64,000 nt of DNA from JBKHYJ01 sp046565505 (lineage in GTDB: Bacteria > Acidobacteriota > Blastocatellia > UBA7656): contig JBKHYJ010000015.1 in NCBI GenBank assembly GCA_046565505.1, forward strand, positions 142,091-206,090, given 5' to 3'. Below, one piece after another: positions 1-9,949 of this stretch. Made by a program: the position numbers and the translations under genes. Under the pieces are notes generated by a model. The model searched no databases. It was not told where the DNA came from and saw nothing but the letters and a program-made list of their open reading frames with translations. Each line of letters starts with the position of its first letter. The first letter of the stretch is position 1.

Positions 1-717
1 ACCCAGCAGCGCCGGCGACGCCCCCGTGTAGGCGCCCGAGGCGACCCTGAAAAGCTGCCTCCCATCCGATATGCGTATGGCGCGGAACGTCTCGTCACAT
101 CCTGAAATGTAAGCGACCCCGTTGAGCACGCCCGCCGTGCAGTGGACGGGCCCCTGAGTCTTGACCTTCCAAATGAGCTTCCCCGAGCCCGCGGAGACGC
201 AGTAGAGATTCTCGTCGTACGAGCCGAACAGCAATCTGTCGCCCACCACGACGGGCGAGGACTTGATCTCCGCGCCCGTCTTGAACGTCCACAGGCGGCC
301 GCCATTGCCCGCATTGACGGCATGCATCACGCCGCCGAGGTCGCCGACATACACTACGCCATTGCTGACGGCCGGCGACGAGGTTTCGATAGCGCCGGCG
401 CGGTACTTCCACCTAACGGAGCCGTCCCCCAAATCGAGCGCCACGAGGTCGCCGGATTGCGACCCCACGTACACTGTGCCATTCGATATCGCCGCGGAAG
501 ATTCAATCGATTCGCCCGCCTGGTAAGTCCACAGGAGCCTCAAGTCTCTAGGCACGACGGCGTGCGAGGCCGCCGTCAGTTGGAGGTTGCCCCGGAATTG
601 CGGCCACACGCCATCGGGGGTGGTCGCCTGCGGGCTCGCCCCCGCCGCGAAGGCGAGGGCAGATGCCGTAAGCAACGCCGCCCCGAGCGTCAGCCTGGTC
701 GGCCGCCTCGATGTCAT
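1..717 (-). CDS. Secreted PQQ-like beta-propeller repeat protein (3' end outside window)
   Basis: The frame is open from the ATG at 717 down to base 1, so the C-terminus lies beyond the window (239 codons visible). An N-terminal signal peptide ending near an Ala-Gly-Ala stretch is followed by a WPQFRGN motif and at least four blades of the form SSPxVxxGxVYVGxxxGxxxAxxxxxGxxxW, the hallmark of PQQ-like/YVTN-type propellers. The start lies 14 bp after the stop of the alcohol dehydrogenase gene, so the two are probably cotranscribed. Function is not known. Such exported propellers may be carbohydrate- or redox-enzyme-associated scaffolds, and nothing here shows that PQQ is bound. Confidence 0.85.
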   Translation of the reverse strand, partial: MTSRRPTRLTLGAALLTASALAFAAGASPQATTPDGVWPQFRGNLQLTAASHAVVPRDLRLLWTYQAGESIESSAAISNGTVYVGSQSGDLVALDLGDGSVRWKYRAGAIETSSPAVSNGVVYVGDLGGVMHAVNAGNGGRLWTFKTGAEIKSSPVVVGDRLLFGSYDENLYCVSAGSGKLIWKVKTQGPVHCTAGVLNGVAYISGCDETFRAIRISDGRQLFRVASGAYTGASPALLG

Positions 718-731
718 ATCATAGATCACCG

Positions 732-1871
732 TTAGTACGCGCATCTGTAAATCTCCAAAGCCCCGGCCGGGCCGAAGGGTCGAGGGTTAAAGCGGCCCGT
801 CCACTGCTCGCCCGCCTCTTCGGCAAGGCCGCGCAGGTCATGCTCGCGGACGCCTATCAGCCTTAATCCGCGCGGCAGCCCGCCCGCCTCTATCAGTTGC
901 CCGAGCCTGACGGCCATCGCCTCATTCGGGTCGCCGCCCGCGTCCAGGTTCGATAACCTCAACAGCTCGCCGTATCGAGGCCCGGCCTCCCGCCCATTCC
1001 AGCGGACGACCGCAGGTAGCATCAACGCGATCGCCTCGCCGTGAGACGTTCCGTAACGGGCGGTCAAAGGATTGGCGCAGGCGTGAGTCGCACCCAGCAT
1101 GGAATTCTCTATCGCCAGGCCGGCGTAAAAAGCGCCGAGCTGCATCGCCGCGCGCGCTTTCAAGTCGTGCGGGTCCGTCAGCACCCTCTCGTAGTTGGCT
1201 TCCAGCAGCCGCCATGCCTCGCGCGAGAAGCATTCCGACAGAGGGTTGCGCCGGGTGGTGACGTAGGTTTCAACCGCGTGCGATATGGCGTCGAACCCGG
1301 CAGTCGCCGTGACCGCCGCGGGCTGCGAGAGGGTGAGCGCGGGGTCCAGGATGTCAACCCGGAAAGCCGCCTTCGGGTCCCCGCAAGCCATCTTCACATG
1401 GGTCCGGGCGTCGGAGATGATGGCGTAAGACTGAGCCTCGCTCCCGGTCCCCGCGGTGGTCGGGATTCCTATCATCGGCAGCATAGGCTTGGTGGCCTTG
1501 CCGAAACCCCAGTAATCTTGAATCGCGCCGCCATTCGTCAGCAAAAAATTGATGGCCTTGGCGCAGTCCATAGAGCTTCCGCCGCCCAGTCCTATTATGG
1601 AGCTTACGGCGAGCGGCGCGGCGAATTCGCGCCCGGCCTCGACCATGGCCGAGTCCGGGTTCACGTCGAAGTCATGGAAGGCGAACACCTCCACGCCTTC
1701 TTTCGCCAGGAGGCTTTTCGCCCGGTCTACGTACCCGCAGGCCAGCAGGCCGCGGTCCGCGACCAGCAGCGCCCGCCGGGAATCAAGTTCCCGCGCCAGC
1801 TCGCCGAGCCGCCCGAACGAGCCCTCGCCGAAGACGACCCGCGTTCGGTTTTGAAAATCGAAAGATTGCAT
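732..1871 (-). CDS. Iron-containing (type III) alcohol dehydrogenase
   Basis: The product is 379 aa, the usual length for the Fe-ADH family. An N-terminal nucleotide-binding part contains the signature GLGGGSSMDCAKA at about residue 95, and the all-helical C-terminal half has the metal-ligand region DAISHAVE and further His residues (near THACANP and TSHGEA). It would oxidise an alcohol or reduce an aldehyde with NAD(P) in the cytoplasm; the substrate cannot be told. It lies in a minus-strand run with beta-propeller genes on both sides (106 bp after the upstream one, 14 bp before the downstream one). No clear Shine-Dalgarno site precedes the chosen ATG. Confidence 0.9.
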   Translation of the reverse strand: MQSFDFQNRTRVVFGEGSFGRLGELARELDSRRALLVADRGLLACGYVDRAKSLLAKEGVEVFAFHDFDVNPDSAMVEAGREFAAPLAVSSIIGLGGGSSMDCAKAINFLLTNGGAIQDYWGFGKATKPMLPMIGIPTTAGTGSEAQSYAIISDARTHVKMACGDPKAAFRVDILDPALTLSQPAAVTATAGFDAISHAVETYVTTRRNPLSECFSREAWRLLEANYERVLTDPHDLKARAAMQLGAFYAGLAIENSMLGATHACANPLTARYGTSHGEAIALMLPAVVRWNGREAGPRYGELLRLSNLDAGGDPNEAMAVRLGQLIEAGGLPRGLRLIGVREHDLRGLAEEAGEQWTGRFNPRPFGPAGALEIYRCAY

Positions 1872-1977
1872 AGATTGCGGGCCGGGGTCCGGGGCCGCGC
1901 CGGGTATTGAATCGCATGAAATCTCTTATTTGAAATCTCAGATGATTCAACGCCCGGCCCCGGACGTGCGGCCCGAT

Positions 1978-3516
1978 TTACGGCTTCGCCTCTGCGATAG
2001 CAAAGAGCTGGTTGCGGTTGGCTATGAAGAGCGCTCCGTTGGCGGGAACAGGACTGCAATAGACCGAACTCCCCATATTGATCTCCGCGATGACCTTCTT
2101 TTCCTTCGCCGCCTGAAGTATGGCGATGTCGCCGTCCTCGTCGCCGAGGTAGACTTTCCCATCTATCACAATCGGCGAGCCCCACACGGCGGCGAACATG
2201 TCATGGACCCAGTAGGGCTTGCCTGTCTTTATGTCCAGGCAGTGCAGGAACCCGCTGAAATCGGAGTAGAAGATCATCCCCTGGTAAATCGCGGCGGTCG
2301 AAACGGAGCGGCGAATCTTGTCGTAGTGCCAGACCAGCCCGGTCTGAGTTATGTCGCCCCGCTTCGTGCCGTCTATGCAGTACAGATGGCCCACGCCCTC
2401 GCCGTGCTCGGGGTCCTGGCCGTTGGCGATGTATACCTTGTTATCGTAGATGACGGGCGTCGCGATGAGTTCGTTGCGCGTCTTGGGCCAGACGGAATCC
2501 TTCGGGTTCGTGTCGAACTCCCAGAGCTTCTTCCCCGTCAGCGCCTCGTAGCCCCTGATCCACCCGTCGCCCTGGCCTATGGCGACCTGATCGACCCCGC
2601 CGATCTTGCCGACGGCGGGCGAGGACCACTGCCCGTGCAGGATGCGCTCGCCCACGGAATTATCCTCCCAGGCGAGCTTGCCGGTCTTTTTGTTGATGGC
2701 GATGATGCTCGGGCATTTCGGCGAGGGGATGTGGACGTGGCTCTCGTCCTGCCCGTTGGACGTGCTCACGTAAATCAGATCGCCGAACGAGACGGGCGAG
2801 GAATTCGACATGTTGTGGGGCTGCGAGCCGACCTCTTCGATCATGTCGAACTTCCATATGATGTCCGCGTCCTTAGGCCCGGTGAATTTCTCGTCCTTGT
2901 ATGGGCCGTCGTTCTCTTTGTCCATGAACCCCTGCGTGTCGAGGCAGACGACTTCGCAGCGGTTCGTGACGTAATAGAGCTTGTCGCCTTCGACCAGCGG
3001 GGAAGAGCAGACGCCCTGGAAAGGCCAGTCGTTGACGCGGCCGGCGGCCAGCTTCTCGTTCGTGTGCTGCCAGAGGAACTCGCCGTCAGATTCTTTGAAC
3101 GCCATCAGCACGCCGCGGTCGCCCCCCTGCTTCGGGTCGCGCACGGCTTCGTTGTTGGTGCCAACGAAAACCATGCCGCCCGAAACGACCGGGTTGCCAT
3201 AGGTCTGCGAGCCGAGCGCGGCCACCCACTTGATGTTCTTCTTCTTCGCCACGTCCCAGCTCGTGGGCATGCCTTTCATGCTTGAAATCATATTGCGGTC
3301 GGGCGTCCCGCCCCACATCGGCCAGTCGCCGGAACCGGGGTCGGACGCCGAAACGTGACTCGCGGGGGGCGCGCAGGTGAGGAGGCAGAAGACCGAAAAT
3401 AACACTAAGGCCCACCGCCCGGCCCCGCCCGCCGCCCGCCGCCCGCTGACTCCGGCCCCATGCCTCATGCCTCGCGGCACCCGGCGCTTGCTCTCTCTTC
3501 GCATGTTGTTGCTCAT
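1978..3516 (-). CDS. Secreted PQQ-like beta-propeller protein
   Basis: The product is 512 aa. A basic N-terminus and a hydrophobic segment at about residues 35-52 (ALVLFSVFCLLTC) form a long signal peptide. The Cys there resembles a lipobox, but the preceding Thr is atypical. The mature part starts GDWPMWGGTPDRN and then shows about seven blades with PVVSGGMVFVGTN, SSPLVEGDKLYYV and SPVSFGDLIYVST type motifs. The start ATG overlaps the stop of the upstream propeller gene by 4 bp (ATGA), which suggests translational coupling. An internal Met at residue 5 or 17 is a possible alternative start. No catalytic residues can be recognised. Confidence 0.88.
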   Translation of the reverse strand: MSNNMRRESKRRVPRGMRHGAGVSGRRAAGGAGRWALVLFSVFCLLTCAPPASHVSASDPGSGDWPMWGGTPDRNMISSMKGMPTSWDVAKKKNIKWVAALGSQTYGNPVVSGGMVFVGTNNEAVRDPKQGGDRGVLMAFKESDGEFLWQHTNEKLAAGRVNDWPFQGVCSSPLVEGDKLYYVTNRCEVVCLDTQGFMDKENDGPYKDEKFTGPKDADIIWKFDMIEEVGSQPHNMSNSSPVSFGDLIYVSTSNGQDESHVHIPSPKCPSIIAINKKTGKLAWEDNSVGERILHGQWSSPAVGKIGGVDQVAIGQGDGWIRGYEALTGKKLWEFDTNPKDSVWPKTRNELIATPVIYDNKVYIANGQDPEHGEGVGHLYCIDGTKRGDITQTGLVWHYDKIRRSVSTAAIYQGMIFYSDFSGFLHCLDIKTGKPYWVHDMFAAVWGSPIVIDGKVYLGDEDGDIAILQAAKEKKVIAEINMGSSVYCSPVPANGALFIANRNQLFAIAEAKP

Positions 3517-5717
3517 TTGTTGCTCACCACTTTCACATTATCGAAGAATACTTCAAAGGGGGCGTCGGCATAGATCCCTGGACTCCCCTGGCGGTTGGGT
3601 ATGGGGTCGATTTTTTCTATCATCCATGCCGATGGCTCGGCCTCGCCCACGGCCCAAGCCTTCCCGCGCGCGCGGACTTTTCCGTCGGGCAGGTTCTCGA
3701 CCTGAAGCTTCAGGCGATACCACGTATCGGGCTTCCAGGCGAAGGCCGCCTTAACCGTGCGATCGGTCTCGGGCTGCCATGATTCTAGCTCAAGTCGCTG
3801 GTTGTTGCCGAATAGCACCAGCGCGTACCGCTGCGCCACGACGCCGGCGTCCCCCATCTGGCGGCGCTTCTCGGACGCGCGCACGTCGGCCTCTATGGTG
3901 TAGTCGGACCAGTTCGACGGCCCTATGAAGGCTCGCCCGCGCTTGAAGATCGGCTGGTCTGCCTTCTTGACGAGCACCTTCGTCCCGTCCATCTCGCGCA
4001 CTACGAACTTGCCCGTAGCGTTGACCCATTGCGGGGGAGGGTTGTCCCCCGCAATGGAGTCGAAATTCTCGTTGATCGGGAGGGGCGGAATGACTCTAAT
4101 GCGCGCGTAGCCGGCGACCCCATTTTCCGCGCCGACCACGGCCTTCACCTTCCCGGCTTGCGCCGCCGCGTCGGCCGAGGCGGTGAAGTTGCCGCCATCC
4201 TGGAACGTGCCGCGAAGCCCGTCTAGCGACCACGCGGCGGCCTCCTCGCGGATGAAGCGACCCTGCGCGTCGAACGCGCGGGCGTGGAACTGAATTTTGT
4301 CGCCGGGCTTGATTACGATCTCCGTCGGTACTACTTGCACGTAGGCGACGGCCGCGCCGGGCGCGGGGGCCTCTTCGGCCTCGTTTGAAGCCGGGAGGGC
4401 GGCGGATTTTTTCCCGATGCAATACAGGGCGGTGTCGGATACCAGAAAGATCCGCCCGCGCGAAACGGCCACAGAGGCGATGATCGCTTCGGGAGCGGCC
4501 TCCGTCCCTAACTGGTCTTCGTCGAGGACCTCGCAGGACGCGGGGCCGGGCTTGAGTATGAAGAATTTTCCGTTCTCTGTCCCGACGTAAAGCTTGCCGT
4601 CCGCGAGCACGGGCGATGACTTCTGAATCGTCCCGAGGTTCTGCTTCCACAGCTCTTTGCCCGTCCTCACGTCGAAGGCGAACACGTTCGCGCCGTTGTC
4701 TATCTGATAGATTCTGTCGCCGTCGAGCACGGGCGAGGAGAACCCGCCTTGAAACCCTTTCACGGCCCACCTGGTCTGGTCTTTGCCCAGGGCGCCTTTG
4801 CCTGTGGCGTCAATCGCCGCGAGAAGCCCCATCTCGCTCGTGTCAAGGTTCTCTTCGCTGTGAGAGACGATCGCGGTCGTCCCATTGAGCACGACGCCCG
4901 TGTTGATGCTGCGCTTGCTCATCACGTAGTTCCAAACAGGCTCGCCCGTCTGAGGCTTGATGGCATGAATGGCCCCGTCGCCCGTCCCGCTGATAAACAG
5001 GCGCGTCCCATTTATGTTTGCCACGACCGGAGGTGAGTAGGCCGTGTCAAAGGGGCGTCCGCCGGGCGTGCTGACCCACACGGTTTCGCCTGTCTTCTTG
5101 TCGAACGCGATGAAGCGGTGCCTGCGCTGCGCCTGCTCGCCCCACCCTTCCGTCGGGCCGCTTACGATCACCAGGTTCCCGTCGATCACCGGGGAGACGG
5201 TCCGCCCGCCATGCGTAGTCCACATGCCGAAATCTTCGGTCAGCGACCTCTCCCAGAGCAGTTTCCCGTCGCCCGACAGCGCGATGAGCGTCCCGCCGAC
5301 TCCATAAGCGTAGACGTTGCCCGTCGCCGGGTCGGCCGCCGGCGACGCCCAGCCCACGCGGTGCGGCGGCACGTCGCTCAGGAATACATTGAACCTGTAC
5401 TCCCAGAGCGGCTTGCCCGTGTCTGCGTTCAGGCACACCACGCGCTCTTGAAGCGTTTCGCCCTTCCCGGCGCTGTTTTGCAAGAACACGCGGTCGCCCA
5501 GCACGACCGGCGCGGAGCGGCCGCCGTAAGGGGCCTTCCAGGCCAGGTTTTCTCCCTTCGGGGACCACCGGGAGGGAAGGTTCTTTTCTTGAGACACGCC
5601 ATCGCGCGCGGGGCCTCGCCACTCGGGCCAATCGCCCCTGGTCTGGGCGTGCTGGAAAGGGCCTGAGAGCAGAAACAGCGACAGCAGGGCGAGAGTCTTG
5701 GAAATAGTTACGTCCAT
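3513..5717 (-). CDS. PQQ-like beta-propeller fused to Ig-like and concanavalin-like C-terminal domains
   Basis: The product is 734 aa, far longer than its paralogues. It has a signal peptide (residues 1-25, cleaved near HAQTRG), a beta-propeller opened by WPEWRGPARDGVSQ (about 30-435), a bacterial Ig-like segment (about 450-540, VVPTEIVIKPGDKIQFHARAFD) and a C-terminal beta-sandwich of about 190 residues containing ENFDS, WSDYTIEADVR and WYRLKLQVE, the pattern of concanavalin/LamG-like sheets. That last part suggests carbohydrate or surface binding. It is first in the minus-strand run and is coupled to the next gene by the ATGA overlap. Confidence 0.86.
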   Translation of the reverse strand: MDVTISKTLALLSLFLLSGPFQHAQTRGDWPEWRGPARDGVSQEKNLPSRWSPKGENLAWKAPYGGRSAPVVLGDRVFLQNSAGKGETLQERVVCLNADTGKPLWEYRFNVFLSDVPPHRVGWASPAADPATGNVYAYGVGGTLIALSGDGKLLWERSLTEDFGMWTTHGGRTVSPVIDGNLVIVSGPTEGWGEQAQRRHRFIAFDKKTGETVWVSTPGGRPFDTAYSPPVVANINGTRLFISGTGDGAIHAIKPQTGEPVWNYVMSKRSINTGVVLNGTTAIVSHSEENLDTSEMGLLAAIDATGKGALGKDQTRWAVKGFQGGFSSPVLDGDRIYQIDNGANVFAFDVRTGKELWKQNLGTIQKSSPVLADGKLYVGTENGKFFILKPGPASCEVLDEDQLGTEAAPEAIIASVAVSRGRIFLVSDTALYCIGKKSAALPASNEAEEAPAPGAAVAYVQVVPTEIVIKPGDKIQFHARAFDAQGRFIREEAAAWSLDGLRGTFQDGGNFTASADAAAQAGKVKAVVGAENGVAGYARIRVIPPLPINENFDSIAGDNPPPQWVNATGKFVVREMDGTKVLVKKADQPIFKRGRAFIGPSNWSDYTIEADVRASEKRRQMGDAGVVAQRYALVLFGNNQRLELESWQPETDRTVKAAFAWKPDTWYRLKLQVENLPDGKVRARGKAWAVGEAEPSAWMIEKIDPIPNRQGSPGIYADAPFEVFFDNVKVVSNK

Positions 5718-6070
5718 AATTACTCTTAACTAACGTGCAGGAGGTTTTTGAGTTCGCATTTATGCCATACGAATTCGCCGATTCGCCCGGTTCCACTGAT
5801 GATTAGAAGTCTTTGACTTCGGTGACTTAAAATATTATGGTGCGATTGCCGTAGTCAAGTAAGTATTCTCAGAACAAGGAGGGCGGCCGGGACGTTCTTT
5901 ACTGACGGGCGTCGGTTTTGCAACTTATTACAAATCGGCCGCCAATCGAAATCAGAGCTGGTCTATAATTCAGCCCGAGCCGGGGCGGGACAACACACTC
6001 CGAAATATGAGGCGCGCAAGCTGGGGCTGCACGCGGGACTTCCCCGGTGACCGCGACGAAGGGGGTAGAG
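5718..6070. other. Divergent intergenic region between propeller and ankyrin genes
   Basis: About 350 bp without a gene. It must hold promoters for both directions. On the + strand a TTGACT at 5813-5818 is followed 17 bp later by TATGGT (5836-5841), a weak sigma-70-like candidate. Nothing else with clear structure was seen. Confidence 0.4.
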
Positions 6071-6865
6071 ATGTTGAAAAGACAGATGGCGTCGCTCGCC
6101 TTCGCGCTGCTGCTGCCGGCGGCGGCGATTGCGCAGGCCACGAACGAAGAATTCTTCGCCGCGGCGCGCAAGGGCGACGTTGCCGCCGTGAAGGCCTTTC
6201 TCGATAAAGGCACCGACGTAAATGCGAAGACCCAGTATGGGGCGACGGCCCTGGCCTACGCCGCCGAAAAGGGGCACGTGGAACTGGTCAGGCTCCTGGT
6301 CGAGCGCGGGGCCGACGTGAACGTGAAGGACACCTTCTATGGCGAAGTCCCCATCGGCTGGGCCTGCTCGAAAGGCCACACGGAGATCGTGAAGATCCTA
6401 CTCGACAAGGGCGCCCGCGGGGCCGAAAGGGCCCTGATGTCGGGGGTCAATTCCGGGAACGCCGCGATGGTCAAAGTGGCACTCGACAAGGGCGGGTTCA
6501 CGCCTGAAACCTTGACCCTGGCACTCGTCAGGTCGGAGAAAGCGGGCAAGGCCGACATCGCCGAGATGCTCAAAAAGGCGGGGGCCGCGCCGCCGTTCCA
6601 GGTTGACGCCGAAACGCTTCAGAGTTACGCCGGCGCCTACAAAGGCCCCGTGGAACTGGCCTTCACCATAAAAGACGGCAGGCTCGTCGGCGGCGTCCCG
6701 GGCCAGGAGCCGTTCACGCTCAGCCCCCTGAACAAGACGACGTTCGCCCCGATAGAGTTCGACGGGCCGACGGCCACCTTCAACGTCGAAGGAGGGAAAG
6801 TCACCAGCATCACCTGGAAGCAGGGCAGCAACAGCACGATTTTCAACCGCGTAGAGCAGAAGTGA
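6071..6865 (+). CDS. Exported ankyrin-repeat protein with C-terminal lipocalin-like beta domain
   Basis: The chosen ATG at 6071 follows GGGGGTAGAG and gives a 264-aa protein with a clean signal peptide (MLKRQMASLAFALLLPAAAIAQA); an upstream in-frame ATG has no such site. Residues about 25-180 carry ankyrin repeats (AARKGDVAAVKAFLDKGTDV, GATALAYAAEKGHVELVRLL, GWACSKGHTEIVKILLDKGA). The last 75 residues (LQSYAGAYKG, LAFTIKDGRLVGGVPGQ) match the small beta-barrel domain often appended to Acidobacteria exported proteins. The protein is probably periplasmic and protein-binding; no partner is shown. Confidence 0.85.
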   Translation: MLKRQMASLAFALLLPAAAIAQATNEEFFAAARKGDVAAVKAFLDKGTDVNAKTQYGATALAYAAEKGHVELVRLLVERGADVNVKDTFYGEVPIGWACSKGHTEIVKILLDKGARGAERALMSGVNSGNAAMVKVALDKGGFTPETLTLALVRSEKAGKADIAEMLKKAGAAPPFQVDAETLQSYAGAYKGPVELAFTIKDGRLVGGVPGQEPFTLSPLNKTTFAPIEFDGPTATFNVEGGKVTSITWKQGSNSTIFNRVEQK

Positions 6866-6943
6866 GCGGCCGCCGGCGGGCGCGGAAAAATAGCTGCCCG
6901 CGTCGTCTGCCGCATGCGCCGGGATTATTTCGAGGGAGCGAAT

Positions 6944-8302
6944 ATGAAGCGCGTCATCTTAGTTTGCATTTGCCTTTTATCTTTCACTGTCGCCCAGGCT
7001 CAAAACTGGCCGTCGTTCCGCGGCGCGAACGCGTCGGGCGTCGCAGACGGCAAGCCCACGCCGATCACCTGGGACGCCGCCAAGGGCACGAACATACTGT
7101 GGAAGACTCCCATCCCCGGGCTCGCGCACTCAAGCCCGGTCGTCTGGGGGAATAAAATCTTCGTCACGACCGCCATCAGCAGCAAGGGCGGCGAGTATTT
7201 TCGCCCGGGCCTGTACGGCGACGTAGACTCGGACAAAGACACCTCGAAGCACACCTGGAAGGTCTACGCCATAAATAAGCTCACGGGAAAAATCCTCTGG
7301 GAGAGGGTCGCATCCGAGGGCGTGCCGAAGGTCAAGCGCCACATCAAGTCCACGCATGCCAACTCCACGCCCGCGACTGACGGCAAGCACGTCGTGGCGT
7401 TCTTCGGCTCGGAAGGACTCTACTGCTACGACGAGGATGGCAAGCTCCTCTGGAAGCAGGACCTTGGCGTGCTCGACTCCGGCTGGTTCTACGACCCGGA
7501 TTACCAGTGGGGCACGGCCAGCTCGCCCATCATCTACAAGAACATGGTCATGCTCCAATGCGACGTGCAGAAAGGGTCGTTCATCGCCGCTTACGACATC
7601 AAGGACGGCAAGCAGATATGGAAGACCCCGCGAGAAGAGATCCCTTCCTGGGGCACGCCGACTATTTACGAAGGCAAGACGCGCGCGGAGTTAATAACCA
7701 ACGCGACGCGCGCCGCGCGCGGGTACGACCCGATGACGGGCAAAGAGTTGTGGCGACTCTCTGGCAACCCGGAAGTGACGGCAACCACGCCCGTGGCCGG
7801 GCATGACCTGATATTCATCTGCAACAGCTACCGCCCGAATCAACCCATTTACGCCATACGGGCCGGGGCCAGCGGGGATATTTCGCTGAAAGACGGCGTG
7901 ACTTCAAACGAGTACGTGGCATGGAGCATGCAGCGCGGCGGGACCTACATGCCGACGCCGATAATTTATGGGGACTACCTTTACACCTGCGCCAACCACG
8001 GCGTGCTGACCTGCTACAACGCCAGGACCGGCGAGCGAGTCTACCAGCAGCGCATAGGCGACAAGGGCGGGTCCTACAGCGCGTCGCCCGTGGCGGCCGA
8101 CGGGAAGGTCTACTTGTCTAGCGAAGACGGCGAAGTCTTCGTCGTCAAAGCGGGGCCGAAATATGAATTGCTGGCGACCAACACTATGGGCGAGGTCTTG
8201 ATGGCGACGCCCGCCATCTCTGACGGGATGATCTTCGTGCGGGGCCAGCATAACCTCTTCGCCATCGGCGAGCCCGCGGCGAAATCGAAGTCCGGCAAGT
8301 GA
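6944..8302 (+). CDS. Secreted PQQ-like beta-propeller protein
   Basis: The start at 6944 has GAGGGAG just upstream and yields 452 aa with a signal peptide MKRVILVCICLLSFTVAQAQ. The mature protein opens with NWPSFRGANASGVADG and continues with blades such as HSSPVVWGNKIFVTTAIS, ASSPIIYKNMVMLQCD and ASPVAADGKVYLSSEDGEV. It is first of four consecutive propeller genes on this strand and is closely related to the next two. No enzymatic function can be assigned. Confidence 0.88.
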   Translation: MKRVILVCICLLSFTVAQAQNWPSFRGANASGVADGKPTPITWDAAKGTNILWKTPIPGLAHSSPVVWGNKIFVTTAISSKGGEYFRPGLYGDVDSDKDTSKHTWKVYAINKLTGKILWERVASEGVPKVKRHIKSTHANSTPATDGKHVVAFFGSEGLYCYDEDGKLLWKQDLGVLDSGWFYDPDYQWGTASSPIIYKNMVMLQCDVQKGSFIAAYDIKDGKQIWKTPREEIPSWGTPTIYEGKTRAELITNATRAARGYDPMTGKELWRLSGNPEVTATTPVAGHDLIFICNSYRPNQPIYAIRAGASGDISLKDGVTSNEYVAWSMQRGGTYMPTPIIYGDYLYTCANHGVLTCYNARTGERVYQQRIGDKGGSYSASPVAADGKVYLSSEDGEVFVVKAGPKYELLATNTMGEVLMATPAISDGMIFVRGQHNLFAIGEPAAKSKSGK

Positions 8303-8467
8303 GCGTTCGCCGTGGTAGTATTTTTTTGAACGCTCGCGGGATGAATCAGGCGGGGTCGTCCTCACGACATATTAGAATGTGTGACGATGCAGCGCGGGCG
8401 CCGGCCCGGCGAATTCAGTAAAGTGCCCTCAGTCTTACCCGATCATATCTTTAGGAGGCATCGGTCT

Positions 8468-9829
8468 ATGAAGCGGTTTTTCGCGGGGCTTCAATGCGCC
8501 CTCATACTGTGCTCGCTCATTATTCCCGCGCCCTGTTTGCCTAAGAAAGAGTCGAACGCAGGTTCTAACTGGCCCGGGTGGCGAGGCCCCGGCAGCCAGG
8601 GCATCTCTACGGAAAAGGACCTCCCCATCGAATGGAGCAACACGAAAAACGTCGCGTGGAAGGCCCCCATCCCGGGCCGCGGTCACTCGTCGCCCGTCGT
8701 CTGGGGGGACCGAATATTTTTGACCACCGCCATAGAAGGCGAGATCATACCGGGGGCCAAGGCGGTCGAGCACAAGGACGAAGGCAAGCCGTGGCGCCAC
8801 CCCGACAGCGTTGGCGGGGACCGCAGCCACGCCTTCAAAGTGTTGTGCCTGGACCGCGACACGGGCAAGACCCTCTGGGATCGCACCGCCTACGAGGGCA
8901 AGGTGTACGACGACCGGCACAAGAGGAGCGCTTACGCCTCGCCGACCCCGACGACCGATGGCCGCCACGTCTACGCGTGGTTCGGGTCGGAGGGGCTCTA
9001 CTGCTACGACTTCGGGGGCAAGCTCGTCTGGAAACAGTCGCTCGGCGGGATCGCCACGATGGGGATGGGGGTCGGCACCTCGCCCGTGCTCTACGAGGAC
9101 CTGCTGATACTCCAATGCGACGAAGATAATGGCGAGAAATCATTCATCGCCGCGGTGGATAAAAAGACAGGCAGGCAGGTGTGGAGGCAGACACGGAAGG
9201 TCCAGGCGAGCTGGTCTACGCCCGTGCTCGCTCGCGCCGGCGGCCGCACGGAGCTTATCACCAACGGCAACGAGCTTATCATCTCCTACGACCCGCGGAC
9301 CGGCAACGAGCTGTGGCGCTCGAAGGGCGTCGAGAGCAACGCCATCCACACGCCGCTTGTGGGCGACGGCGTGGTGTACGTCACGGCGGGCTTCCCGGCG
9401 AAGCGCGTGCTGGCGATCAAGCTCGGCGGGACCGGTGACATAACAGGCGGCCCGAACATTCTATGGAAGTACGAGAAGGGCACAGCCTACGTCGCCTCGC
9501 CGATCCTTTACGGCGATTACCTATACCTGATTTCCGATAAAGGCATACTCACATGTCTGGACGCGAAGACGGGGCAGGTGAAGTATGAAGGCGGGCGCGT
9601 CCCCGTCCCCGCGTCTTTCATGTCGTCGCCCGTCGCGTTCGACGGAAAGATACTGTTGTCGAGCGATGACGGCGACACGTTCGTGGTTAAGGCCGGGCCA
9701 GTACATGAAATCCTGCGCACGAATTCCATCAGCGAGCCCATACACACAACCCCCGCGCTCGCCGGCGGAAAGATATTCATACGCGGCGAGAAGAACCTAT
9801 ACTGCATCAGCAACGGTGCGGGGAAGTAG
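8468..9829 (+). CDS. Secreted PQQ-like beta-propeller protein
   Basis: The ATG at 8468 lies 9 bp after an AGGAGG (8453-8458), which decides the start over a longer frame. The product is 453 aa with a signal peptide (MKRFFAGLQCALILCSLIIP). Motifs NWPGWRGPGSQGIS, IPGRGHSSPVVWGDRIF and SSPVAFDGKILLSSDDGD mark the blades. It is very similar along its whole length to the next gene, which indicates a recent tandem duplication. Confidence 0.9.
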   Translation: MKRFFAGLQCALILCSLIIPAPCLPKKESNAGSNWPGWRGPGSQGISTEKDLPIEWSNTKNVAWKAPIPGRGHSSPVVWGDRIFLTTAIEGEIIPGAKAVEHKDEGKPWRHPDSVGGDRSHAFKVLCLDRDTGKTLWDRTAYEGKVYDDRHKRSAYASPTPTTDGRHVYAWFGSEGLYCYDFGGKLVWKQSLGGIATMGMGVGTSPVLYEDLLILQCDEDNGEKSFIAAVDKKTGRQVWRQTRKVQASWSTPVLARAGGRTELITNGNELIISYDPRTGNELWRSKGVESNAIHTPLVGDGVVYVTAGFPAKRVLAIKLGGTGDITGGPNILWKYEKGTAYVASPILYGDYLYLISDKGILTCLDAKTGQVKYEGGRVPVPASFMSSPVAFDGKILLSSDDGDTFVVKAGPVHEILRTNSISEPIHTTPALAGGKIFIRGEKNLYCISNGAGK

Positions 9830-9949
9830 AGAAACAGAGTTCCAAGCCCCGCGCGGGACAGAATGTGGCGGAACCATAAGGGCGCCGCGCCGGGCGAAGC
9901 GAGATGGTCTCGGGCTTTCGCCCCTGGCCGTAGGAGAGGTTGGAATACG

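Noticed and set aside
1930..3285. 451-codon + strand frame
   Set aside because: It is the antisense of a propeller gene with strong signal peptide and blade motifs; long shadow frames are expected at this GC content.
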